DNA of 7,361 nt from Coriobacteriia bacterium (GCA_009784095.1 WRDL01000072.1:1-7361), one strand, 5' to 3'. Shown: positions 1 to 6,254, numbered from the stretch's first letter. The notes: generated by a model not told the origin, from the letters alone. Translations and numbers: made by a program.

Positions 1-2112
1 ACCATGGCCCGTGCCGGTGGCGGGGGTCTGGGGGCGCGTCGCAGCGCTCAGATGTCGATGCTCGACGAGTTCGGTACGAACCTGACACGCGCTGCTCTCG
101 ACGGACAGCTCGATCCGGTCATCGGACGCACCGCGCAGATCGAACGCGTCATTCAGATCCTGTCGCGTCGCACCAAGAACAACCCGGTACTGATCGGTGA
201 GCCCGGTGTGGGCAAGACCGCGATCGTCGAAGGTATCGCCCAGCTGATCGCAGCCGGACTGGTGCCCGAGACCCTTTCGGATAAACAACTCTATACGCTC
301 GATCTGGCCGGACTGGTCGCGGGTGCGAAATATCGTGGCGAGTTCGAAGAGCGCATCCGACGCGTCCTCGATGAGGTGCGCAAGCGCAACGACGTCGTGC
401 TCTTCATCGACGAGCTGCATACGATGGTCGGCGCCGGAAGTGCCGAGGGTTCGATGGATGCGGCCAATATCCTCAAGCCGGCGCTGGCACGCGGTGAGGT
501 CCGCGTCATCGGAGCGACCACCATCGGCGAGTATCGCAAATACATCGAGAAGGACAGCGCGCTCGAGCGCCGGTTCCAACCGGTCATGGTGCCTGAGCCC
601 ACGCTGGACGAGACGGTGCGCATCCTGCAAGGACTGCGCGAGAAGTACGAATCGTTCCATCTGGTCAACTTCTCCGATGAGGCGTTGATCACCGCAGCGA
701 CGTTGGCCGATCGCTATATCTCGGATCGGTTCATGCCTGATAAGGCGATCGACCTGATGGACGAGGCAGGTGCGAAGATGCGCATACTGCATGCCACGAT
801 CCCCGATCACATCCGCGAGATCGATGAGGAGATCAAAGCGATCGTCGCTGATAAGGAGACCGCGATTGCCGATCGCAAGTACGACATTGCGAGCACGCTA
901 CGCGAGAAGGAGCGCGCATCGGCAAGCCGACGACGCGATCTGTTCGACGAGTGGCGCGCCAAACGAGACGAGATCGAGACGATCGTCTCACCCCAAGAGA
1001 TCGCCGAGGTACTCAGCGTCTGGACCGGCATTCCGGTCGCTGAGCTGTCCGCCGAAGAGTCGATGAAGCTGCTCAACATGGAAGACGAGTTGCACAAACG
1101 CGTCATCGGTCAGGACAAAGGTATCGAGGTCGTCTCCCGCGCGATCCGTCGCGCGCGCGCCGGGCTCAAAGACCCGATGCGCCCTGCCGGTTCGTTCATA
1201 TTCCTTGGCCCCTCAGGTGTCGGAAAGACCGAACTTGCCAAGGCGCTCGCCGAGGTCGTGTTCGGCAACCAGAACGCCCTGGTCGTGCTCGACATGTCCG
1301 AATATATGGAAAAGCACACGGTCTCTCGCTTGATCGGCTCACCTCCCGGTTACATCGGGTTCGATGAGGGTGGGCAGCTGACCGAGCAGATCCGCCGTCA
1401 CCCCTACAGCGTGATTCTATTCGATGAGATCGAAAAGGCGCATCCCGATGTGTTCAACGTCCTGCTCCAGATCCTGGAGGAAGGGCGTCTGACCGACGCA
1501 CAGGGACGCAAAGTTGATTTTCGCAACACCGTTGTGATCATGACGAGTAACGTTGGCGCGCGCAAGATCGCGAAGCGCTCGCTCGGTGTGGGTTTCTCAC
1601 CTGCCCAAGAAGGCATCGATCTCGAGTTGATGCGTGAGAACGTCACCAACGAGCTCAAGGAACTCTTCCGTCCCGAGCTGCTCAACCGTATCGATGAGAT
1701 CGTCGTGTTCGACACGCTCACCAAAGAGCAGCTCGCATTGATCGTCGATCTGTTGGTCACCGATACGCAAAAACGTCTCGCGACCCACGATCTCAAGATC
1801 GAGCTGACCGAGAAGGCGCGCCAGTTCCTCGTGGAGCAGGCCGATGACGAGGCGGCGGGCGCGCGTCCGCTGCGTCGCGCGATCCAGCGCTTCATCGAGG
1901 ACGGGATCAGCGAGGAGATCTTGGCGGGTACGTTCAAACCTGACAGCATCATAAAGGTCGATGTCAAAGACGAGGGACTCGCGTTCTCACATCTGAGAAA
2001 GGCCAAGCCCGGCGAGATCGAAAAAGCAGAGTATTCCGATGACGAAACGATCGTCTCGCGTCTGCCCGATACCCGACATGCCGCTCCGGGAAGCGACGAG
2101 GCGAGCGGATAG
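1..2112 (+). CDS. clpC: ATP-dependent Clp protease ATP-binding subunit ClpC (5'-truncated by window edge)
   Basis: Hsp100 AAA+ unfoldase that feeds substrates to the ClpP peptidase in the cytoplasm. The frame is open to the first base, so the ATG at position 4 is probably internal. The N-terminal substrate/adaptor domain (about 150 residues in the family) lies outside the window. Counting from that Met, a Gly-rich linker (5-10) leads into the first AAA+ module, with Walker A GEPGVGKT at 65-72 and Walker B with IDE around 135-137. A charged helical UVR-like middle segment lies at about 270-320, as in ClpC rather than ClpB. The second module has Walker A GPSGVGKT at 402-409 and Walker B FDEIEKAH from about 473. 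The hydrophilic acidic C-terminal tail after about residue 660 is typical of ClpC. Both nucleotide sites look intact. The gene ends in TAG one base before radA, implying co-transcription. The upstream ctsR/mcsAB region that would show heat-shock control is not visible. Confidence 0.97.
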   Translation, partial: TMARAGGGGLGARRSAQMSMLDEFGTNLTRAALDGQLDPVIGRTAQIERVIQILSRRTKNNPVLIGEPGVGKTAIVEGIAQLIAAGLVPETLSDKQLYTLDLAGLVAGAKYRGEFEERIRRVLDEVRKRNDVVLFIDELHTMVGAGSAEGSMDAANILKPALARGEVRVIGATTIGEYRKYIEKDSALERRFQPVMVPEPTLDETVRILQGLREKYESFHLVNFSDEALITAATLADRYISDRFMPDKAIDLMDEAGAKMRILHATIPDHIREIDEEIKAIVADKETAIADRKYDIASTLREKERASASRRRDLFDEWRAKRDEIETIVSPQEIAEVLSVWTGIPVAELSAEESMKLLNMEDELHKRVIGQDKGIEVVSRAIRRARAGLKDPMRPAGSFIFLGPSGVGKTELAKALAEVVFGNQNALVVLDMSEYMEKHTVSRLIGSPPGYIGFDEGGQLTEQIRRHPYSVILFDEIEKAHPDVFNVLLQILEEGRLTDAQGRKVDFRNTVVIMTSNVGARKIAKRSLGVGFSPAQEGIDLELMRENVTNELKELFRPELLNRIDEIVVFDTLTKEQLALIVDLLVTDTQKRLATHDLKIELTEKARQFLVEQADDEAAGARPLRRAIQRFIEDGISEEILAGTFKPDSIIKVDVKDEGLAFSHLRKAKPGEIEKAEYSDDETIVSRLPDTRHAAPGSDEASG

Positions 2113-2113
2113 C

Positions 2114-3433
2114 ATGGCGCAGGCTCGAAGCGTGTGGACCTGTACGCAATGTGGCGCGCAAGCGCCCCGTTGGCAGGGAAGATGCAACGAGTGCAACGCG
2201 TTCGGGACGCTGGTCGAGGAGCCTCTTGTGTCAAGCTCAGCGAAGTCGCGGGCTACCTCAAGTGGTGGACCGGCTCCTGAAGTGACGGCGCTCAGCGCCG
2301 CCCAAGCGCACGAACCACCGCGCGTACCGACCCGGATAACCGAACTCGATCGCGTGCTTGGCGGAGGCCTGGTCGCCGGATCGTTGGTACTGCTCGGCGG
2401 AGAGCCCGGCGTCGGTAAATCGACGCTCCTTCTCCAAGCAGCCGCACAACTGGAAGCACAGGGTGTACGCGTTCTCTATGTGTGCGGCGAAGAATCTCCG
2501 GCGCAGATCGGATTGCGCGGTGCGCGTCTGGGTCTTGACAGCGACAACATCCTGCTTCTACCGCAGACCGATGGCGAGCTGATCGAGCGCGCGATCGTCG
2601 AATACAAGCCCGACGTACTCATCATCGACTCGATACAAACGATGTCCGATCCGCTCGTCGAGAGCACCCCGGGAAGCGTCAGTCAGGTCCGTGCGTCAAC
2701 CGCTCGGCTGCAAAGGATCGCCAAGGAGAACGATGTGACCACGTTGCTCGTCGGTCACGTGACCAAGGACGGCTCGCTTGCCGGGCCGCGCGTGCTCGAG
2801 CATATGGTCGATACCGTGCTGTACTTCGAGGGCGATGCGGACTACGAGTTCCGTATCATCCGCGCGGTAAAGAACCGCTTCGGCGCATCCAACGAAGTAG
2901 GCATCTTCGAGATGGGTGGGTCTGGTCTGGTACCGGTCGCCTCACCGAGTCAAGCGTTCATCGAGGCGCGGGGAGAGAACGTATCGGGCAGTGCACTGTT
3001 CGCGACGATCGAAGGATCGCGTCCGCTCATCGTCGAGATCCAAGCGCTGGTCACACCCAGCTATCTGCCGGTGCCGCGTCGCCTGGCGACCGGGATCGAT
3101 ACCAACCGTCTGCTGCAGGTCATCGCGGTGCTTGAGCGCCGTGCGGGTCTCTCGTTCGCGAGCCAGGATGTGATCGTCTCGGTAGCGGGAGGGATACGGC
3201 TGACCGAGGCAGCGCTCGATCTGCCGTTGGCACTCGCTTTGATCTCCGCACAAAAAGGAGTCCCGCTCAAAGGCAAAGCGGTCGCGTTCGGCGAGGTCGC
3301 GCTGACCGGTGCGATCCGCAAGGCACCTGCCGATACCGCGCGCATAAAAGAAGCGGGGAATCTCGGCATTACCCACGTGATCAGCGCACCGTCGACCTCC
3401 TCGATCGATGAGTGCCTCACGCTGTTCGCGTAA
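2114..3433 (+). CDS. radA: DNA repair protein RadA (branch-migrating RecA-like ATPase)
   Basis: RadA/Sms, an ATPase that helps RecA process recombination intermediates. The predicted protein is 439 residues, near the usual 450-460. An N-terminal zinc finger has CxxC pairs at C10/C13 and C24/C27. The RecA-like core has Walker A GGEPGVGKST at 95-104, a Walker B-like hydrophobic run ending LIIDSIQTMS, and the RadA signature KNRFG at 253-257. The C-terminal part is a Lon-like domain with the family's GGIRLTEAALDLPLALAL stretch and an FGEVALTGAIRK segment. The frame is open upstream, but the ATG at 2114 puts the zinc finger at its normal distance from the start; an earlier ATG at 2039 would add 25 unrelated residues inside clpC. 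The start lies one base after the clpC stop, so translation is probably coupled; the upstream purine-rich stretch is only a weak ribosome site. No hairpin terminator is visible after the stop. Confidence 0.97.
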   Translation: MAQARSVWTCTQCGAQAPRWQGRCNECNAFGTLVEEPLVSSSAKSRATSSGGPAPEVTALSAAQAHEPPRVPTRITELDRVLGGGLVAGSLVLLGGEPGVGKSTLLLQAAAQLEAQGVRVLYVCGEESPAQIGLRGARLGLDSDNILLLPQTDGELIERAIVEYKPDVLIIDSIQTMSDPLVESTPGSVSQVRASTARLQRIAKENDVTTLLVGHVTKDGSLAGPRVLEHMVDTVLYFEGDADYEFRIIRAVKNRFGASNEVGIFEMGGSGLVPVASPSQAFIEARGENVSGSALFATIEGSRPLIVEIQALVTPSYLPVPRRLATGIDTNRLLQVIAVLERRAGLSFASQDVIVSVAGGIRLTEAALDLPLALALISAQKGVPLKGKAVAFGEVALTGAIRKAPADTARIKEAGNLGITHVISAPSTSSIDECLTLFA

Positions 3434-3453
3434 GAACACCTGACTCTGTTCTC

Positions 3454-3482
3454 TTGACGTATAATTATAAGAGCAATACAAT
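3454..3482 (+). promoter_or_regulatory. Predicted sigma-70-type promoter of brnT-brnA
   Basis: TTGACG at 3454-3459 (5 of 6 to the -35 consensus) and TACAAT at 3477-3482 (5 of 6 to the -10 consensus) are separated by exactly 17 bases. Transcription would then start at about 3488-3490, on the brnT ATG at 3489, giving a leaderless message. An alternative -10, TATAAT at 3460-3465, would give a short leader starting near 3472 but has no good -35 partner. Another TATAAT at 3482-3487 is too far from the -35. The site lies just after radA, so the module can be expressed independently of the clpC-radA transcript. Confidence 0.7.
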
Positions 3483-3490
3483 ATAATTAT
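3460..3490 (+). repeat. Paired palindromic direct repeats, candidate BrnA/BrnTA operator
   Basis: TATAATTAT occurs at 3460-3468 and again at 3482-3490, a 22-base period or about two helical turns. The ATAATTAT core of each copy is a perfect palindrome (3461-3468 and 3483-3490), and the first extends to a 10-bp palindrome at 3460-3469. The first copy lies in the promoter spacer; the second overlaps the end of the -10 element and the start codon. BrnA is a ribbon-helix-helix type DNA-binding antitoxin, and the BrnT-BrnA complex is known to repress its own promoter, so operator function is a reasonable inference. The simple AT composition means chance similarity is possible. Confidence 0.5.
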
Positions 3491-3797
3491 GGAAACACTA
3501 CAGTTCATATGGGATCCACAGAAGAACACTATCAATTTTCGGAAGCATGGTGTTACGTTTGAAGAAGCTTCAACGGTCTTTGAAGACAGGTGGGCGCGCG
3601 TCATAGATGACCCTGATCACTCGATTGACGAGCAGCGGTTTATCATCCTCGGCATGAGCAAGAAGCCGCGGTTGCTCATCGTTTGCCATTGTTATCGTGA
3701 TCAGAAAGAAATAATTAGAATCTTTTCTGCAAGAAAAGCTACCAAAACAGAATCAACGTTTTATGAGGAGCATAGAAGAGGAGAATACTATGCGTAA
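3489..3797 (+). CDS. brnT: BrnT family ribonuclease toxin of type II toxin-antitoxin system
   Basis: Toxin of the BrnT/BrnA system, a small RelE-fold ribonuclease that blocks translation when free of its antitoxin. The predicted protein is 102 residues, slightly longer than the usual 90-100. Family hallmarks are visible throughout: FIWDPQKNTINFRKHGVTF at 6-24, the VFED segment at 30-33, the DDPDHS turn at 40-45 followed by ERF-like EQRFIILGMS, the central LLIVCHCYRD strand, and the C-terminal IRIFSARKAT at 76-85 with Y91. Nothing suggests damage. The ATG at 3489 places the FxWD motif at its normal N-terminal position. No Shine-Dalgarno sequence precedes it, and the promoter predicts a start of transcription at the ATG, so leaderless translation is likely. 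The toxin gene comes first and overlaps brnA by 8 bases. Composition (about 42% GC over the pair, against about 60% around it) points to horizontal transfer. Confidence 0.93.
   Translation: METLQFIWDPQKNTINFRKHGVTFEEASTVFEDRWARVIDDPDHSIDEQRFIILGMSKKPRLLIVCHCYRDQKEIIRIFSARKATKTESTFYEEHRRGEYYA
3778..3783 (+). promoter_or_regulatory. Shine-Dalgarno of brnA
   Basis: GAGGAG lies inside the 3' end of brnT, six bases before the brnA ATG at 3790. It decides the brnA start and contrasts with the absence of any such site before brnT. Confidence 0.8.
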
Positions 3798-3993
3798 GGA
3801 ATACGATTTTGCAGGCTCACAGCAAAACCCGTATCAAAAGAAAATCCGAAAGCAGGTGACCATGCGGATCAATGAAGATGTGATTGACTATTTCAAGAAG
3901 CAAGCATTTCAAACCGGAGTGCCCTACCAAACTTTGATTAATCTCTATTTAGTGGATTGTGTGAGAAACAATAGGGAACTCATCGTCCAATAA
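3790..3993 (+). CDS. brnA: BrnA family antitoxin (ribbon-helix-helix DNA-binding)
   Basis: Antitoxin partner of BrnT, expected to bind and neutralise the toxin and repress the shared promoter. The predicted protein is 67 residues, starting MRKEYDF. The N-terminal part (about 1-20) is charged and polar. A ribbon-helix-helix-like segment follows: the strand KQVTMRIN at about 20-27, a helix EDVIDYFKKQAF, the turn QTGVPYQ, and a second helix TLINLYLVDCVR. The YQTLIN stretch matches the family's usual YQTRIN. The ATG at 3790 is chosen over an in-frame upstream ATG at 3763 because a strong Shine-Dalgarno, GAGGAG at 3778-3783, stands six bases before it and EYDF is the usual family start. The 8-base overlap with brnT implies coupled translation. 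The good ribosome site here, against none for brnT, fits the need for antitoxin excess. Confidence 0.92.
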   Translation: MRKEYDFAGSQQNPYQKKIRKQVTMRINEDVIDYFKKQAFQTGVPYQTLINLYLVDCVRNNRELIVQ

Positions 3994-4025
3994 CGTGGAT
4001 ATCCCGACGAATTTCATAAAAAACC

Positions 4026-4070
4026 GAATTATTGAAGAATAATGAGAGATAAAGCTTTATGCAATAATTC
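4026..4070 (+). repeat. AT-rich inverted repeats in the ispD leader
   Basis: GAATTATTG at 4026-4034 is the exact reverse complement of CAATAATTC at 4062-4070. Between them lies a perfect 12-bp palindrome, ATAAAGCTTTAT, at 4049-4060. The left arm can also form a short hairpin with a nearer partner (ATTATT at 4028-4033 with AATAAT at 4038-4043, loop GAAG), so two pairings compete for the same arm. There is no GC-rich stem or T-run, so this is not a classical intrinsic terminator. It could be a regulatory leader, a protein-binding site, or a remnant of the brnTA insertion. Confidence 0.4.
4060..4068 (+). promoter_or_regulatory. Possible weak extended -10 promoter for ispD
   Basis: TGCAATAAT reads as an extended -10 element (TGN followed by AATAAT, 5 of 6 to consensus) and would start transcription about 16 bases before the ispD ATG. 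No -35 hexamer is present at 16-18 bases. It overlaps the right arm of the inverted repeat. This is a weak call, made because ispD is otherwise cut off from clpC-radA by the brnTA island. Confidence 0.25.
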
Positions 4071-4090
4071 AACTGGACTGAGGAGACGCG

Positions 4091-4933
4091 ATGCTCGATA
4101 ACGCCAGAGTCATAGGGATCGTGGCGGCCGGAGGCGCCGGGGAACGAATGGGTGCCGAGGGCGGCAAGCAGTTGCTTGAGATAGCCGGCAGGCCAGCCGC
4201 CGCGTGGTCCACGCAGGCGCTTGCCGAGGTCTTCGATGTCGATGAGGTCATCGTCGTTTGCGATCCCGATCGTATCGAGGAGTACTCGATCATCCTCTCC
4301 GACCATGTGCTCACAGATACCCCACTCTCATTCGTGGGAGGCGGAGCCACTCGTACCGAATCGGTCTTCGCAGGGCTGTGCGCCATCTCAGATGAGCCAA
4401 CGGGCTCTGAACACAACGACCAGAACGATCCACATTCCGCCGATGAGGACGACGACCGGAGTGATCCGGTGACCCTCAGCGAGGATGACGAAGCGGAACC
4501 CATCCTGATCGCCGAGCATGATCCATTGCGAGAGACGGTCATCGTGATCCATGACGGAGCCCGTCCGCTCGCCACCTCCGAGATGATACAGGACGCGCTC
4601 GATGAGCTGACCGAGAACTATCAAGCGCACGGGGTCGTCGTCGGATACCCTTGCAGCGACACGCTCAAACGCGTCGAGGACGGTTGGGTCGTCGAGACCC
4701 CTCCGCGTTCACGGTATTGGACGGTGCAGACTCCGCAGATCTTTCGGCTCGGCACACTGCTCGACGCCTATAAGTTCGCGCTCGAGAACAGGTTGGAGGC
4801 GACCGATGATTCGGCGCTGGTCGAGGCGGCGGGGTTTCGCGTGGTGATGCACGAAGGTCCTCGTGATAATATCAAGATAACGACGCCTGAAGATGTCGCA
4901 TTCGTTGAAGCGACACTGCAGGCGCGAAAGTGA
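4091..4933 (+). CDS. ispD: 2-C-methyl-D-erythritol 4-phosphate cytidylyltransferase with acidic insertion
   Basis: IspD transfers CMP from CTP to 2-C-methylerythritol 4-phosphate, the third step of the non-mevalonate isoprenoid pathway in the cytoplasm. The N-terminal nucleotide-binding loop reads VAAGGAGERMGAEGGKQ at 11-27, with R19 and K26 at the catalytic positions. GGGATRTESVFAGL (about 83-96), HDGARP (154-159), the WTVQTPQIF stretch and the C-terminal DNIKITTPED (K262) all match the family. The protein is 280 residues against about 230-240 normally. The excess is an acidic low-complexity stretch at about 101-148, with 19 Asp/Glu in 48 residues, where family members have only a few residues. 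All core motifs flank it intact, so the enzyme is probably active. The ATG is preceded by AGGAG at 4081-4085 with five bases of spacing. The stop TGA lies 35 bases before the preferred ispF start. Confidence 0.96.
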   Translation: MLDNARVIGIVAAGGAGERMGAEGGKQLLEIAGRPAAAWSTQALAEVFDVDEVIVVCDPDRIEEYSIILSDHVLTDTPLSFVGGGATRTESVFAGLCAISDEPTGSEHNDQNDPHSADEDDDRSDPVTLSEDDEAEPILIAEHDPLRETVIVIHDGARPLATSEMIQDALDELTENYQAHGVVVGYPCSDTLKRVEDGWVVETPPRSRYWTVQTPQIFRLGTLLDAYKFALENRLEATDDSALVEAAGFRVVMHEGPRDNIKITTPEDVAFVEATLQARK

Positions 4934-4958
4934 CCGAGAGAACAGCGACCGAGAGCTC

Positions 4959-4963
4959 GGAGG
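4959..4963 (+). promoter_or_regulatory. Shine-Dalgarno that decides the ispF start
   Basis: GGAGG stands five bases before the ATG at 4969. This supports that ATG over the in-frame GTG at 4930, which overlaps the ispD stop by four bases but has no comparable site. Confidence 0.75.
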
Positions 4964-4968
4964 CTCAG

Positions 4969-5463
4969 ATGCGTATCGGACTGGGATATGACGTGCACGC
5001 GTTCGCGCAAGGGCGCGACCTGATCATCGGGGGCGTTACGATCCCGTACGGACGCGGTCTTGCCGGACACAGCGATGCCGATGTGTTGCTGCATGCCATC
5101 GCCGACGCACTTTTGGGAGCGTTGCGCGAAGGCGATATCGGCAGACTCTTCCCCGATACCGACCCGCAGTATGAAGGCGCCGATTCGGGTGAGCTTCTTG
5201 CCCAGGTCGCGAAGCGTACCTGGGAGCGCGGCTTCAAAGTCATCGATATCGACTGCGTGATCGTCGCGCAAGAACCCAGACTCTCACCGTATCGCGATCA
5301 GATGCGCGCCAATGTCGCCGCAATACTGAACATCGACGATGAGGACATCGGCGTGAAGGCGACCACGACCGAGCAACTCGGATTCGAGGGTCGCGGCGAA
5401 GGTATCGCCGCCTATGCGGTGGCGCTGCTTGAACGCAGTGGATCGGAGCCTATTCCGTGTTAG
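4969..5463 (+). CDS. ispF: 2-C-methyl-D-erythritol 2,4-cyclodiphosphate synthase
   Basis: IspF cyclises CDP-methylerythritol 2-phosphate to methylerythritol cyclodiphosphate with release of CMP, the fifth step of the pathway begun by DXS and continued by IspD. The predicted protein is 164 residues, the usual size. The start MRIGLGYDVHAF is the family's canonical N-terminus. Metal ligands D8, H10 and H42 are in place, as are GHSDADVLLHAI around 33-44 and the TTTEQLGF motif near residue 131 that contacts the cytidine diphosphate. The active form is a trimer. The frame extends upstream to a GTG at 4930 that would overlap the ispD stop by four bases and add 13 polar residues. The ATG at 4969 is preferred for its ribosome site and family alignment. 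The gene is separate from ispD, not fused as in some bacteria. It overlaps cysE by 7 bases. Confidence 0.96.
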   Translation: MRIGLGYDVHAFAQGRDLIIGGVTIPYGRGLAGHSDADVLLHAIADALLGALREGDIGRLFPDTDPQYEGADSGELLAQVAKRTWERGFKVIDIDCVIVAQEPRLSPYRDQMRANVAAILNIDDEDIGVKATTTEQLGFEGRGEGIAAYAVALLERSGSEPIPC

Positions 5464-6254
5464 CGCGCATGCGAGAGGATATCCGTACGATCCAGCAGCG
5501 CGATCCTGCCGCATGCGGATCGCGATTCTGGAATGTCCTGCTCAACTATCCGGGGCTGCACGCGCTGTGGATGCATCGCGTCAACCACGCGCTCAGTAAT
5601 GCCGGACTGTGCACACTTGCCCGTTGGGGTTCGCAGTGTGCGCGTTTTCTGACCGGCATCGAGATCCATCCGGGTGCGGTGATCGGGCGCCGCTTCTTTA
5701 TCGACCACGGTATGGGAGTGGTGATCGGCGAGACCTCGGTCATCGGAGATGACGTCACCTTGTTCCAAGGGGTCACGCTCGGTGGTACCGGCAAGAAGTC
5801 CGGCAAGCGTCACCCCGACCTGGGAAACGGGGTGAGCGTCGGAGTCGGCGCAAGTGTCCTTGGCGACATCTTGGTCGGTGATAACTCGAAGGTCGGCGCC
5901 GGCGCGGTGGTGATCTACGAAGTTCCCCCCAACTGTACCGTCGTGGGAGTACCGGGAAAGATCGTGGTGCGTGACGGTGCGCGCATGAACGAAGAGGAGA
6001 GCGCGGCTCAGGAGCGTCATGAAGATCTGCCCGACCCCGTGCTCGATATGATCCGCTTCGTCGCGGGCCGTGTGGGCGAGCTTGAGGCGCAGGTCGCCTC
6101 ACTCCAAGAAGAACGAGACGAGGCGCATACTCGGACCGACGAGATCGAACGCGCCGAGCAGATCCCAACCGATGGGATCGACGTTGTCGAACAGGTCGTG
6201 ACCGGTGATCCCTTAAGTCAATTTGAGCAAGGAGCTCTCAGTGAAGATATTTAA
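5457..6254 (+). CDS. cysE: Serine O-acetyltransferase with long acidic C-terminal tail
   Basis: CysE acetylates serine with acetyl-CoA to O-acetylserine, the committed step to cysteine. The start MLARMREDIRTIQQRDPAA (GTG) aligns with short Firmicutes-type CysE. It is supported by GGAG at 5445-5448, eight bases upstream; the in-frame ATG at 5469 lies too far from that site. A helical N-terminal part (to about 65) leads into the left-handed beta-helix of hexapeptide repeats, from EIHPGAVIG to GVPGKIVV. Likely catalytic residues are E69 (Asp in E. coli), H84 in DHGMG and H119 in KRHP. GVTLGGTGKKSGK forms the acetyl-CoA/active-site loop. The tail has the family's LPDPVLDMI segment and a coiled-coil-like stretch, then about 40 further acidic residues. 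At 265 residues it exceeds the roughly 215-220 of B. subtilis CysE. The last residue is Ile, as in CysE proteins that dock into CysK. It overlaps ispF by 7 bases and cysS by 14. Confidence 0.95.
   Translation: MLARMREDIRTIQQRDPAACGSRFWNVLLNYPGLHALWMHRVNHALSNAGLCTLARWGSQCARFLTGIEIHPGAVIGRRFFIDHGMGVVIGETSVIGDDVTLFQGVTLGGTGKKSGKRHPDLGNGVSVGVGASVLGDILVGDNSKVGAGAVVIYEVPPNCTVVGVPGKIVVRDGARMNEEESAAQERHEDLPDPVLDMIRFVAGRVGELEAQVASLQEERDEAHTRTDEIERAEQIPTDGIDVVEQVVTGDPLSQFEQGALSEDI
6229..6234 (+). promoter_or_regulatory. Shine-Dalgarno of cysS inside cysE
   Basis: AAGGAG lies six bases before the GTG at 6241. It is the best ribosome site in the window and fixes the cysS start within the end of cysE. 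Confidence 0.8.

Noticed and set aside
2039..2113. Earlier in-frame ATG for radA inside the clpC 3' end
   Set aside because: It would add 25 residues unlike any RadA ahead of the zinc finger; the ATG at 2114 gives the normal N-terminus.
1404..2234. Long reverse-strand open frame (276 codons) opposite clpC
   Set aside because: Its protein has no recognisable domain and is rich in Ser/Arg, as expected for an antisense shadow of a high-GC gene. The + strand carries an unmistakable ClpC.
2942..3604. Reverse-strand open frame of 220 codons spanning the radA end, brnT promoter and brnT start
   Set aside because: It crosses two well-supported genes and a change in composition, has no family resemblance, and has the charged composition of a shadow frame.
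3983..4010. Possible terminator after brnA (TCGTC and GACGA arms, with GGATATCC between)
   Set aside because: The 5-base stem encloses an 18-base loop and is followed by an A-run, not a T-run, on the coding strand; this does not fit an intrinsic terminator.
3440..4080. Possible target-site duplication flanking brnTA (similar CTGACTCTG and CTGGACTGAG)
   Set aside because: The two stretches match only imperfectly, and there is no transposase, integrase or tRNA end nearby. Mobile-element boundaries cannot be supported.
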